Positions 15,715 through 23,741 of a stretch of 64,000 bases of DNA are shown one piece after another. The stretch is from Lachnospiraceae bacterium (GTDB taxonomy: Bacteria; Bacillota; Clostridia; Lachnospirales; Lachnospiraceae). Numbering within the stretch: position 1 is the stretch's first letter; every line of letters begins with the position of its first letter. The notes under the pieces were generated by a model. It had not been told where the DNA came from. It did not search any database and saw only the letters and a program-made list of their open reading frames with translations. The translations under genes were made by a program, and so were the position numbers. The DNA is taken from contig CAJTHM010000024.1 in NCBI GenBank assembly GCA_910576125.1, forward strand, positions 1-64,000, read 5' to 3'.

Positions 15715-16485
15715 ATGAACGATGCAATCTTACAAGTGGATGATATCCAAAAGTATTACGGCAACAAGGGCAGCCTGACAAAGGCCGTAGACCATATTTC
15801 CTTTCAGGTCTGCAAAGGTGAGTTTTTGGGTATTATGGGCGCTTCCGGTTCCGGAAAGACGACGCTTTTAAACTGTATCTCCACAATCGATACGGTGACA
15901 AGCGGGCATATTTTTGTAGACGGGAAAGACATCACCGCTCTGCACGGCTCACAGCTTGCGGATTTCCGCGGGAAGAAGCTGGGCTTCATTTTTCAGGACT
16001 TCAACCTTTTAGACACATTGAACGCTTACGAAAATATTTCCCTCTCATTATCTATCGCAGGGGTAAAGCCGGCAGAGATTCAAAGGAAAGTGCGGCAGAT
16101 TTCAGAGGCTCTTGGAATCTGCGGGGTGCTGGACAAATACCCCTACCAGATGTCGGGAGGACAGCAGCAGCGTGTGGCGGCGGCAAGGGCAATGGTGACA
16201 GACCCTGCAATGGTCATGGCCGATGAACCCACCGGCGCTTTGGATTCCAATTCCTCCCGGATGCTGCTGACCATGCTGACAGAGCTGAATGAACGCCTTG
16301 ACGCTACGATTCTCATGGTAACGCATGACGCCTTTTCTGCAAGCTACTGCCACCGCATCCTTTTTATCAAGGATGGGAAAATCTTTAATGAGCTGAACCG
16401 TGGCGATGACAGCCGGAAAGACTTTTTTGCAAAGATTCTGGAGGTGGTTTCCGTTTTGGGAGGTGAGCAGAATGACCTCTTGTAA
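15715..16485 (+). CDS. bceA: BceA-like ABC transporter ATP-binding protein
   Basis: 256 residues; ATG 15715 after GGAAAGGAGACAAACATACG. Walker A GASGSGKTT at residues 42-50, Q-loop FQDFNLLD, signature MSGGQQQR, Walker B with DEPTGALDS and the switch histidine in THD. This is the MacB/LolD-like ATPase class that drives the BceB permease. Bce transporters free lipid-II-cycle intermediates from bacitracin and related peptides and at the same time act as the sensor for the kinase. The permease gene overlaps the 3' end by 14 bp. Confidence 0.9.
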   Translation: MNDAILQVDDIQKYYGNKGSLTKAVDHISFQVCKGEFLGIMGASGSGKTTLLNCISTIDTVTSGHIFVDGKDITALHGSQLADFRGKKLGFIFQDFNLLDTLNAYENISLSLSIAGVKPAEIQRKVRQISEALGICGVLDKYPYQMSGGQQQRVAAARAMVTDPAMVMADEPTGALDSNSSRMLLTMLTELNERLDATILMVTHDAFSASYCHRILFIKDGKIFNELNRGDDSRKDFFAKILEVVSVLGGEQNDLL

Positions 16486-18499
16486 ACTGATCATAAAAAA
16501 TGTGAGGAAGAATATCCGGGATTACCTGATCTACTTTTTGACCCTTATGATCTCGGTAAGTGTCTTTTACGCATTTAATTCCATTTCAGACCAGCCGGCT
16601 TTTTCAGAAATGGGTATGACAAAGACGCTTTTGTATGACCAGCTCGGCATCCTGCTTTCTACCCTGACAGTGCTGATTGCCGTTGTCCTTGCGTTCCTGA
16701 TCATTTATGCGAACTTATTTTTACTGAAGCGGAGGAAGAAAGAACTGGGCCTCTATATGGTTCTTGGCATGAAAAAGGGCCGCATTTCCCGGATATTTGC
16801 AGGGGAAACGTTTTGCGTTGGGGTGATTGCGCTTGTGACAGGCCTATGCCTTGGCGTTGCGTTATCGCAGGGAATATCATTAGTCGCTTTAAAACTGTTT
16901 GCCATTGAACTGTCAAAGTTCCGGCTTGTCTTTTCAATGGGGGCTTTTCAGAAGACTGCCCTGTGTTTTGCAGTTATTTTCCTGCTTGTCATGACCTTTA
17001 ATGTATGGTCTGTCTCCAGCGTACAGTTGATTGACCTTTTGACAGCCGGCAGGAAAAATGAAGCAACACAAAATCGGAGCCGCCTTTTGCCCGTGCTGCT
17101 GTTTTTGGTTTCCCTGGCCTGCATCCTGTCTTCCGGGGTGATGTTCTACAGAAACGGTATTTTGCCCTCACGGGAGAACCGGTCTTTTCAGGTGGCGGGC
17201 ATCCTGCTTGTGGCGGGGACATTCCTCTTTTTCTATTCCCTGTCTACTGTGCTTGTCCAGGTACTATGGGCAAATAGTAACGTTTATTTGAGGGGGCTGA
17301 ACACATTCCTCGTCCGTCAGGTTGGCAGTAAAATCCGCACGAATTACTTTATCATGACGATTGTCTGCGGATTGCTCACAGTGACGATCTGCGCTGTATC
17401 GGTTGGCGTAAGCACCGCGCTTGCCATGAATGAACTGTCCGGGTCTGCCACACCCTATGACTTGAATGTGCTGTCAAATGTCAGCGTGGACGGCGACAGC
17501 AGCATTTTGGAATATCTCGCATCCAAAGATGCCGACTTATCCGGCTATGCGGAGAATATGGAGCAGATCAGCATTTATGAAGCAGATTTTACTTATGGCA
17601 GTCTGTTTGAAGGTCAGAATGTGGAGCTGTGGCCCATTGACGAAGGGATTTCAGACAGCGGTGTTTCTGTACTTGCTGTTTCGGATTTTAACCGCGCCCT
17701 TAAAATGCAGGGAAAAGAACCTGTCGCGCTGACAGAAAATCAATACCTGCTGAACTGTAATTACAAGGGAACTTTTCAGTATGTGGAAAAAGCATTGGAA
17801 AGCCATGCAGTTTTCGTGCTGGCAGGAATTCCTTTGCAAAGGGCATCGGACACGGTTTTAGAAGAAACCTACTTTATGACTTCTGTGGGGAACAATGACC
17901 GGGGGACGCTGATTGTCCCGGATGCGGTTGTTCACAGTCTTACGAAAGATGTAAATGTGCTTTTGGTGCAATACCGGCCAGATGCTGATTCGGATGCGGT
18001 TTTGCAGAAAATGATCCCGATTGGGCTGGATGATGCCCACGGCTACCGTTATGCGGAAAAGGACATGATGTATGATATGTTCTATGGATTGAATGCGCTG
18101 GTTTCATTCCTCTGCTGCTATATCGGCCTGATATTTTTGCTGATCTGCGCCGCGTTGCTGGCTTTGAAACAGCTTACGGAAACAACCGATAACATTTACC
18201 GTTATGGTCTGCTCCAAAAGCTGGGGGCAAAGAAGGAACAGATCAACCGCGCCCTGCTGTCTCAGACAGCAATCTTCTTTGCGGCTCCGCTTGCAGTGGC
18301 GGGTATTTTTTCTGCCGTCCTGATGGGAAAAGCAATGGAAATCGTAGAGGAATTTGTGAACATCCATATCTCAACAAACTTAGGCTTCACAGTTGTACTG
18401 TTCCTTGTGGTATATGGGAGCTACTTTCTTGCCACTTATCTGTCCTGCAAACGGATGGTAGTAGAACATCAGAATCAGAATAAACGAATGGAGGAATAA
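16472..18499 (+). CDS. bceB: BceB-like permease (FtsX superfamily)
   Basis: The start ATG 16472 (MTSCKLIIKNVRKNIRDYL) is preceded by GGGAGGTGAGCAG; 675 residues. Topology as in BceB: one N-terminal helix, an FtsX block of three helices, further helices to about residue 310, then a large extracytoplasmic domain of about 200 residues (roughly 320-530), and a C-terminal FtsX block with three helices. The extracytoplasmic domain decides peptide specificity and is the least conserved part. Adjacent two-component genes and the typical overlap with the ATPase support the call. Confidence 0.9.
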   Translation: MTSCKLIIKNVRKNIRDYLIYFLTLMISVSVFYAFNSISDQPAFSEMGMTKTLLYDQLGILLSTLTVLIAVVLAFLIIYANLFLLKRRKKELGLYMVLGMKKGRISRIFAGETFCVGVIALVTGLCLGVALSQGISLVALKLFAIELSKFRLVFSMGAFQKTALCFAVIFLLVMTFNVWSVSSVQLIDLLTAGRKNEATQNRSRLLPVLLFLVSLACILSSGVMFYRNGILPSRENRSFQVAGILLVAGTFLFFYSLSTVLVQVLWANSNVYLRGLNTFLVRQVGSKIRTNYFIMTIVCGLLTVTICAVSVGVSTALAMNELSGSATPYDLNVLSNVSVDGDSSILEYLASKDADLSGYAENMEQISIYEADFTYGSLFEGQNVELWPIDEGISDSGVSVLAVSDFNRALKMQGKEPVALTENQYLLNCNYKGTFQYVEKALESHAVFVLAGIPLQRASDTVLEETYFMTSVGNNDRGTLIVPDAVVHSLTKDVNVLLVQYRPDADSDAVLQKMIPIGLDDAHGYRYAEKDMMYDMFYGLNALVSFLCCYIGLIFLLICAALLALKQLTETTDNIYRYGLLQKLGAKKEQINRALLSQTAIFFAAPLAVAGIFSAVLMGKAMEIVEEFVNIHISTNLGFTVVLFLVVYGSYFLATYLSCKRMVVEHQNQNKRMEE

Positions 18500-18504
18500 A
18501 GAAT

Positions 18505-18639
18505 ATGCCGGAAAATATTAAATGGGATGCTGTATTTCAAAGCATCGTTGATACATGGCTGCCGCTGTTTGGTGTCATTATCGCAGTTATTGTTATTACT
18601 GTGGTAGTCCGTATCATCAAGAAAAAACATAAAAAATGA
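18505..18639 (+). CDS. 44-residue single-pass membrane protein after bceB
   Basis: ATG 18505 is 5 bp after the bceB stop region, with GGAGG at 18491-18495 as ribosome binding site. The product starts MPENIKWDAVFQSIVDTW, has one hydrophobic helix (LPLFGVIIAVIVITVVV) and ends in a strongly basic tail (RIIKKKHKK), so it should be a tail-in membrane peptide. The intact start, binding site and position suggest cotranscription with bceAB and a role as accessory subunit, but no such role is established. A hairpin follows within 13 bp. Confidence 0.6.
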   Translation: MPENIKWDAVFQSIVDTWLPLFGVIIAVIVITVVVRIIKKKHKK

Positions 18640-18651
18640 AAAAGCCGGAAT

Positions 18652-18688
18652 CCGCCGCACTATGGTAATCATACGCCATATGCGGCGG
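18652..18688 (+). terminator. Hairpin ending the Bce operon
   Basis: CCGCCGCA (18652-18659) pairs with TGCGGCGG (18681-18688), with further pairing ATGG/CCAT inside. A T-containing tail (TCTGCCTTTT) follows; weak as an intrinsic terminator. Confidence 0.5.
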
Positions 18689-18689
18689 T

Positions 18690-18865
18690 CTGCCTTTTGC
18701 GTTACGGACATGAATGTCACGCCGCTTACCGTGGGACTGTTTGCACCGAAAATCGTCATCCCAAAGGTAATGCCGGAGAGCTACAGCAGGGAGGAATTAA
18801 GGTCTGTCATTCAGCATGAGCGGACACATATCCGGTTAGGGCATTTGTGGTTCGGGCTTGCATAA
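18690..18865 (+). pseudogene. BlaR1/MecR1-type M56 peptidase fragment
   Basis: The frame reads MNVTPLTVGLFAPKIVIP and VIQHERTHIRLGHLWFG, the zinc-binding HExxH-like helix of M56 membrane peptidases (here HERTH). Only about 55 residues remain; both the membrane part and the remainder are missing, and the frame ends soon after the motif. BlaR1-like proteins sense cell-wall antibiotics. No function is expected for this piece. Confidence 0.55.
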
Positions 18866-18888
18866 CCGTTTTTCACAGTTTTGTTGAC

Positions 18889-19089
18889 CACGGAGGGAAT
18901 CCGGTTCTTCGGCGGATGATGGACAATATCTTTATCCGGACGGACAAGGCAAGGAATGTCAAGCCGGATAAGGAGAAGTCCACGGAGAAGATTGACGGCG
19001 CGGTGGCGGTCATGGCGCTTGACCAGGCAACCAGGCATGGCTGGAGTATGGGGAGCTTGTATGACGAGAGGAAGATTTTGAGCTTTTAA
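18889..19089 (+). pseudogene. Phage terminase large subunit, C-terminal fragment
   Basis: The frame from about 18889 reads HGGNPVLRRMMDNIFIRTD, then KPDKEKSTEKIDGAVAVMAL and YDERKILSF, the conserved end of the terminase large-subunit nuclease domain of tailed phages. Everything before it is absent. It indicates a former prophage in this region. Confidence 0.65.
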
Positions 19090-19144
19090 TGTGGGTGGTT
19101 TTCTGGTATACTAAACAGTATAAATTTAGAGTTGGAGGGCAGTA

Positions 19145-19365
19145 ATGAAGCGGGGAAGAATTATTGTGCTCACAGGATCACCGGGAAAACCACAACGTCA
19201 GCTATCATTGCAAGAATTTCTTTTATCGCTTATGTGACATCGGATGCACTGGATCTGGTGAAGCTGTACCTGGAGCAGGGAATATCCGTGCGGTTCAGTA
19301 AGAAGGGGCATGGGATTATCTGTGCGTATTGCAACAGGCACGGAATATTCAAGACGATGGTATGA
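19145..19365 (+). pseudogene. P-loop kinase-like fragment with broken Walker A
   Basis: ATG 19145 after GGAGGGCAGTA reads MKRGRIIVLTGSPG, and then the frame shifts: the neighbouring frame continues GKTTTSAIIARIS. The expected GSPGTGKTTT is interrupted by loss of about 7 bases at 19178-19181. After about 19210 the sequence changes to an unrelated helix (LDLVKLYLEQGISVRFSK). Small ATP-binding proteins of this type phosphorylate nucleotides or antibiotics; this copy is dead. Confidence 0.5.
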
Positions 19366-19446
19366 CCTTAAGCCTGAACGGATTTTTTGGGAGTCGGGTG
19401 TATTCCATGGTATACTGTAGGAAACAGGCTGGGCGGGGTGAAAGCA

Positions 19447-19734
19447 GTGGATGGTAAAGTGTATGAATATGAGTCCCTGATCTATGAAGCCGGGGAGACC
19501 GGCGGCGCTTATGTTCTTTTTCCTTATGATATCAGGAAAGAGTTTGGGCGGGGACGGGTGAAAGTGCATGCCACGTTTGACGGGGAGCCGTATGATGGCA
19601 GCATTGTAAATATGGGGGTAAGGAACGCTGACGGGAGCGTCTGCTATATCATAGGCGTGCGGAAAGAGATTCGCTCCCGGATAGGGAAACAGCCGGGGGA
19701 CAGTGTCCTGGTGAAAGTCAGGGAACGGGAATAA
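19447..19734 (+). CDS. DUF1905 domain protein
   Basis: The likely start is GTG 19447 (VDGKVYEYES), 8-10 bases after GGGCGGGG; an in-frame GTG at 19387 is upstream without support. About 95 residues fill one DUF1905 domain (YVLFPYDIRKEFGRGRVKVH, then YIIGVRKEIRSRIGK). Short beta-rich domain of unknown biochemical role, often encoded next to YdeI/DUF1801-type proteins, as it is here: the DUF1801 gene starts 15 bp later. Appears intact. Confidence 0.7.
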   Translation: MDGKVYEYESLIYEAGETGGAYVLFPYDIRKEFGRGRVKVHATFDGEPYDGSIVNMGVRNADGSVCYIIGVRKEIRSRIGKQPGDSVLVKVRERE

Positions 19735-19748
19735 CGGAGGGATGGACG

Positions 19749-20159
19749 GTGTGGACATGTCCGAAATGCGGGCGTACTTTTAAGAGACAGGAACAGGGGC
19801 ATTACTGCGGGAAAGCGCCGGAGACGGTTGAGGAATATATCGCGGCACAGCCGGAAGAAGTACGGCCGTATCTGAAAGAAGTAAGGGACGCGCTGCGTAC
19901 GGCGCTGCCAGAGGCGGAGGAACAGATCTCATGGAGCATGCCGACTTATTGGAAGGGGCATAACATCATCCAGTTCGCCGGGTTTAAGAACCATGTGGGG
20001 TTGTATCCGGGGCCGGAGGCTGTCCGGGAATTTGCTGAACGGCTGAAAGACTATAAGACCAGCAAGGGGACCATACAGCTTCCGTACAGCAGGGCGGTTC
20101 CGGCAGGATTGATTTCCGATATTGCAGGATGGTGTTATGAGACAGGGAACCATCCGTAA
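19749..20159 (+). CDS. DUF1801 protein with N-terminal zinc ribbon
   Basis: GTG 19749 with GGAGGGATGG upstream; 136 residues. Residues 1-22 form a small zinc-binding motif (CPKCGRTF ... HYCGK), followed by a DUF1801 domain (VEEYIAAQPEEVRPYLKEV, ISWSMPTYWKGHNIIQFAGF, GTIQLPYS). The fold is YdhG-like and its ligand is unknown. Together with the DUF1905 gene it forms a compact pair that is intact inside a region of broken genes. Confidence 0.75.
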   Translation: MWTCPKCGRTFKRQEQGHYCGKAPETVEEYIAAQPEEVRPYLKEVRDALRTALPEAEEQISWSMPTYWKGHNIIQFAGFKNHVGLYPGPEAVREFAERLKDYKTSKGTIQLPYSRAVPAGLISDIAGWCYETGNHP

Positions 20160-20187
20160 AATAAGGAATATTCGAAAGGCGCAGGGA

Positions 20188-20342
20188 ATGGACCAGGATG
20201 TATTATATTTTTTTGACAGGAAGCCGGAAGCGCTGCCGCTGTATGAGGCTTTTGAAGAAAAAGTCTTGTCCGGGGTGGACGGCGTGAAAGTAAAGGTACA
20301 GAAAACGCAGATTGCTTTTTCCAACAGACATAATTTTGCTTA
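20188..20342 (+). pseudogene. DUF5655-type protein, N-terminal fragment
   Basis: ATG 20188 follows GCGCAGGGA and reads MDQDVLYFFDRKPEALPLYE, then VLSGVDGVKVKVQKTQIAFS, the first half of DUF5655-like proteins. At about 20343 it is fused to a HAD phosphatase fragment lying on the other strand. Confidence 0.5.
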
Positions 20343-20841
20343 TCCTTTGGCAACCGCATAACTGCTTTACCCTCTGAATTGCTGATGCCTTTGTTGCATT
20401 CCCCGGACATAGTTCTAACCAGTATTCCGGTCTGTATTTGTCTTGTTGAAAAATACAATTAATTCCCTCTATATTTTTTACACGTTCATAAAGGGGGTGT
20501 AATTCATTTTTTGGAGCAATAAATGTAAAGTAGCAGGTTTCCCCTTCATACAATTTATCTTCTGTATCAACCATATGGATACGCCTGTCCGCAGAATGGT
20601 TTTGCAGATAAGCCTGAAAACCCTCATTCGTTCTTCCTGCCAGGCATAATCTTACTTCATTCGGGCCAAAATAACAGTTCATCCTTTCCGCAATCAAAAT
20701 ATCCATACAATGCTGATGTGGAATTCCGCCGCTATTGCAGTTAAAAATGATTTCTTCTGTCTTACGCATTTTCCAATCATAATAGAGCATAAAAAGTTCT
20801 CCAGATTTCCATCGAAACCGGTTGACATAGATTTTTTGCAC
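20343..20841 (-). pseudogene. HAD-IIB (Cof-type) phosphatase fragment
   Basis: The minus frame contains EGETCYFTFIAPKNELHPLY, EYWLELCPGNATKASAIQRV and KQLCGC, i.e. the cap domain and the K-x-x-A segment preceding the final DxxND motif of Cof-type sugar phosphatases. The N-terminal DxDGT motif and the final acidic motif are missing. Past 20343 the frame runs into antisense of the DUF5655 piece. Inactive. Confidence 0.6.
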
Positions 20842-20907
20842 AGAATGAAACTATTATCCTGTATGAGATATCTAATATAACAGAAAGGCACGAAGGAGGT
20901 GAACAGA

Positions 20908-21453
20908 ATGCGTTTTTTCCCTGAAAAAAGAGACCGGACGAACAGAAAGCTGATAGAAGAGATAATCCTGAAAAAATATAATCAATACTACCGCCTGGCA
21001 TACAGTTATGTACACAATGAGGCGGATGCCGGCGACATTGTGCAGAATGGCGCATACAAAGCATTGAGGAATGGACATACCCTGAAGTATCCTGAATATG
21101 CGGAGACCTGGGTATACAGAATCATGCTCAATGAATGTCTTCGCTATGTCAAACAGGCCAGGCTTCTCTCTTATGAAGCGATTCAGGAAGAAAATGGGAT
21201 GGAGGCAGGCTATCAGGAAGATGATTACGTTAATATAGATTTGCAGAGGGCCCTGGATACACTTCCTGATAAGGATAAGGCGATTGTCATATTAAAATAT
21301 TTTGAGGACAAGACCTTGGAAGAAATAGCAGAGATACTTGGCGAAAATATCAATACAGTCAAGAGCAGACTATACCGCAGCATGAAAAAACTGAGAAGCG
21401 TTCTTTCGGACAGGCCGGGCAGCGATATGCAGAACCAGGAAGCAAGGAGGTGA
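20908..21453 (+). CDS. sigV: ECF sigma factor, SigV-like
   Basis: Start ATG 20908 is supported by AAGGAGG (20893-20899); the GTG at 20899 overlaps that site. 181 residues with sigma region 2 (YYRLAYSYVHNEADAGDIVQ, ETWVYRIMLNECLRYVK) and region 4 (LPDKDKAIVILKYFEDKTLEE, NINTVKSRLYRSMKKL). The gene after it encodes an RsiV-like anti-sigma factor 4 bp downstream, so the pair matches SigV-RsiV of Bacillus and Enterococcus, which governs lysozyme resistance (family knowledge). A TGAAAC at 20846 is in the right place for an autoregulated -35 box, but no matching -10 was found. Confidence 0.75.
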   Translation: MRFFPEKRDRTNRKLIEEIILKKYNQYYRLAYSYVHNEADAGDIVQNGAYKALRNGHTLKYPEYAETWVYRIMLNECLRYVKQARLLSYEAIQEENGMEAGYQEDDYVNIDLQRALDTLPDKDKAIVILKYFEDKTLEEIAEILGENINTVKSRLYRSMKKLRSVLSDRPGSDMQNQEARR

Positions 21454-21457
21454 CAGC

Positions 21458-22420
21458 ATGATTTATAATTTTTCTGAAATGAAAAAGCAGAATGAACAAA
21501 TGGAAGAGGAACTTCAGGCATTGAAGCAAAATTACCAGAGCCCCCGGATGTCGGAAAGGCAGCTGGCTGGACTTCGGAAAAAGATGGAGGAAGCAAATAT
21601 GGCAAACAGAAAAGACAGGAGCAAAAAACGAGTGGCAAAGCTTGCGGCAACGGCTGCCGTGCTTGCAGGAGCAGTCATGATCCTGCCCAATACATCAGCA
21701 GCCATAGCCCATGCAATGGAGCAGATACCGTTAATCGGGCAGCTCGTGGAGGTTGTCACTTTCCGGAATTATGAGTATGAAACAGACAGGAATATGGCGG
21801 ATATAGAAGTACCGGAACTGAAGATACCAGAGATGAAGATTGATGAACTGGCAGCGGATGCCGCGGTCAAGGAGAACCTGGAGCGTTCCACCGAAGAGAT
21901 AAATGAGGAGATTCAGAAGATTACAGATGAGCTGGTGGAGAACTTTGAAGCCAATTTGGAATATGAGGAGGGCTATCAGGATGTCATCGTGAAGAGCGAA
22001 ATCCTGGCGACCGGAGCGGACTATTTTACGCTGAAGCTGATCTGCTATCAGGGAGCGGGCAGCGGGTATCAATGGAATTATTATTATACCATTGATTTGA
22101 ATACGGGAGAGCGTCTGCAGCTGAAAGATATTTTTAAAGAGGGAGCGGATTATATTACGCCGATTAGCGAGAATATCAAAGAGCAGATGCAGGCGCAGAT
22201 GGACGCGGATGAACAGGTATATTATTGGCTGAATGATGAAATCGAAGAATGGAATTTTAAGGCCATCACCGAAGAAACCTCATTTTTTATAAATGAAAAG
22301 GGGAATGTGGTGATTGGCTTCGATGAGGGAGAAGTCGCTCCCATGTATATGGGGACGGTGGAGTTTGAGATTCCTGCGGAGGTGTTGCAGGATATACGGA
22401 AATATAAACCGATTATTTGA
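21458..22420 (+). CDS. rsiV: RsiV-like anti-sigma factor (DUF3298/DUF4163)
   Basis: 320 residues; ATG 21458 after AAGGAGGTGACAGC. Cytosolic N-terminus of about 55 residues binding the sigma factor, one transmembrane helix (LAATAAVLAGAVMILP, about 64-80), then an extracellular part: a charged helical segment (about 110-160) and a DUF3298-like domain (YYYTIDLNTGERLQLKDIF; ETSFFINEKGNVVIGFDEGE). In RsiV the external domain binds lysozyme directly, which exposes a signal-peptidase cut and triggers release of SigV. Here lysozyme sensing is inferred from the family. Terminator follows at 22462. Confidence 0.75.
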   Translation: MIYNFSEMKKQNEQMEEELQALKQNYQSPRMSERQLAGLRKKMEEANMANRKDRSKKRVAKLAATAAVLAGAVMILPNTSAAIAHAMEQIPLIGQLVEVVTFRNYEYETDRNMADIEVPELKIPEMKIDELAADAAVKENLERSTEEINEEIQKITDELVENFEANLEYEEGYQDVIVKSEILATGADYFTLKLICYQGAGSGYQWNYYYTIDLNTGERLQLKDIFKEGADYITPISENIKEQMQAQMDADEQVYYWLNDEIEEWNFKAITEETSFFINEKGNVVIGFDEGEVAPMYMGTVEFEIPAEVLQDIRKYKPII

Positions 22421-22461
22421 TGCAAAGGGCATGAACAGAATATCGGGAAAACCGCTGAAAA

Positions 22462-22505
22462 CAAGGGGTTCCGGCACATAGGGTGTTGCCGGAATCCCTT
22501 GTTTG
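22462..22505 (+). terminator. Terminator of sigV-rsiV operon
   Basis: CAAGGGGTTCCGGCA (22462-22476) pairs with TGCCGGAATCCCTTG (22487-22501) with one mismatch, loop 10 nt, followed by TTTG. Confidence 0.75.
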
Positions 22506-22588
22506 ACTTTGGAGTCGTGCCAGGGCAGTATGGAAGCGGTGATTGCGAAAGGCCACAGTGGTCGCAAGTCTGACCCCTCTGTGGTTGG

Positions 22589-22710
22589 TTTGACACGAAG
22601 GTCATTGTGAACATATGCGGCAGCACCGTGGCGGATTATCTGGAAGTGGTGGAACGGCTGCGCTCTCGCTGATCAACACCATCACGGGCATGAGGATTAT
22701 GGGAACCGGA
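22589..22710 (+). pseudogene. Dihydroorotate dehydrogenase (PyrD) fragments
   Basis: One frame reads FDTKVIVNICGSTVADYLEV to VERL, the conserved ICG segment of PyrD; directly afterwards (22663-22710) a second frame reads LSLINTITGMRI, a segment that in intact PyrD lies about 60-70 residues further on. A deletion of some 200 bases with a frame change therefore lies at about 22660. Confidence 0.55.
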
Positions 22711-22714
22711 CGGA

Positions 22715-22904
22715 GGAAACGGAGACTGAAAAACTGTATGAATTAAGGACGCTGATCGGCAGCCTTGACATAGACACCTATTTTGCAACGATGGGCGCAT
22801 CGGACTGCATCAACGTGGAGGGGCATCTGCCGAAGGACAGGGGACGGATGGTCAGGTGGCTGGATGAGGTCATCGGCGCCGTGGATGAAAAGAAGCTGCG
22901 CAGA
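22715..22904 (+). pseudogene. C-terminal fragment, possibly of a radical-SAM-type protein
   Basis: Open in the frame of 22791: ELRTLIGSLDIDTYFATMGA, then NVEGHLPKDRGRMVRWLDEV. The ending with a GHLPKDR-type block resembles C-termini of some radical-SAM enzymes, but no cysteine motif is present in the piece. Continues directly into the NudC-like fragment in another frame. Confidence 0.3.
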
Positions 22905-23275
22905 TACCTGCTTTTTCTCTTTCCGCGGAGAGTATGTGCTTTTGCGGGATATGGGGGAGGAGTGCAGGAGTCTCCCGTCCTTCCGGGATTTAAGGCATCC
23001 GGCAGGAGAAACGGAAAGCAGGGCGGTATTCCTGTTCCGGGCGGGCAAAGAGCCGGTTTACCTGCCGGAATGGGCTTTCTTTGCCGGGGCCACGGCCCTG
23101 CACTTAAGCCGCTGGTATGAAGGGAACAGGTATTGCGGCAGGTGCGGCGGGAGGATGGAAAGGAAGTCCGGGCAGAGGGCGCTTGCCTGCCCGGAATGCG
23201 GGAACACGGTATATCCCGGCATCGCCCCGGCGGTAATGGTGGCGGTCACGGATGGGAACAGGCTTGCTCTTGGGA
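22905..23275 (+). pseudogene. NudC-like NADH pyrophosphatase, NUDIX box missing
   Basis: The frame reads FFSFRGEYVLLRDMGEECRS, LPEWAFFAGATALHLSRW, then a zinc ribbon YCGRCGGRMERKSGQRALAC-PECGNTVYP and IAPAVMVAVTDGNRLAL. These are the N-terminal domain, zinc ribbon and first NUDIX strand of NudC. The catalytic GX5EX7REUXEEXGU box that should follow is absent because the sequence changes at about 23275. Confidence 0.7.
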
Positions 23276-23276
23276 C

Positions 23277-23335
23277 AGATTGCGGGCTGTTCTATATTTC
23301 CTTATTTTGCTGCCGATTGTTTTAGACTTTTGTAT
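23277..23335 (-). pseudogene. 5' stub of an XRE regulator
   Basis: The minus strand reads KSKTIGSKIRKYRTARNLS, the first helix of many Cro/C1 regulators, and is cut exactly where the NudC-like fragment (plus strand) ends. Only about 20 codons remain and no start codon is certain. Confidence 0.35.
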
Positions 23336-23458
23336 ACAATAATCTATAAAAATATGGAAATTTGCCGATAAAATTTGTAAAGACTTTGAAATACGAACGT
23401 ATCTGCCGGTATGTTCGGCATTAAGAATGAAGCGTAGAGGGAGGTAAAGGATATACTT

Positions 23459-23740
23459 ATAAGCAGGGACTTCAGTAACAGGTTCCAGCAGATATCGGGA
23501 ATGCCCATAAACAGCAAGGGCGGTAAGGATATGATGAAAAGGGCAGGCATTGATACGAACAGCAAACAGCATCAGGCAGTAATGAAAAGTATGTCGGCGG
23601 CGTGTTCCGGTGTCGGGTACACAAATGTCCAGGCAATCAAAAACAGAATGAGCCGTTATGATAAGGATGGCGACTATATCAGTCCTGTTACGGGTTTGGC
23701 AGGTCTAAGGCATTCTGGCAAAACAGAGAGGGGTGATTGA
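23459..23740 (+). pseudogene. Second copy of the YDKDGDYI family gene, start codon degraded
   Basis: The frame ISRDFSNRFQQISG ... RAGIDTNSKQHQAVMKSM ... YDKDGDYISPVTGLAGL aligns with the first 105 residues of the 5808 protein. At the position of its ATG this copy has ATA (23459), 12 bp after GGGAGG, and the gene stops at about 95 codons, less than half of the full length. An internal ATG at 23501 would skip the first block. The 60 bp upstream are a fusion of the 5' flank and the last codons of the 5050 gene. Confidence 0.6.
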
Positions 23741-23741
23741 A

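Noticed and set aside
20846..20875. SigV-type autoregulatory promoter
   Set aside because: TGAAAC is present but no CGTC-like -10 at 16-17 bp; not supported enough to list.
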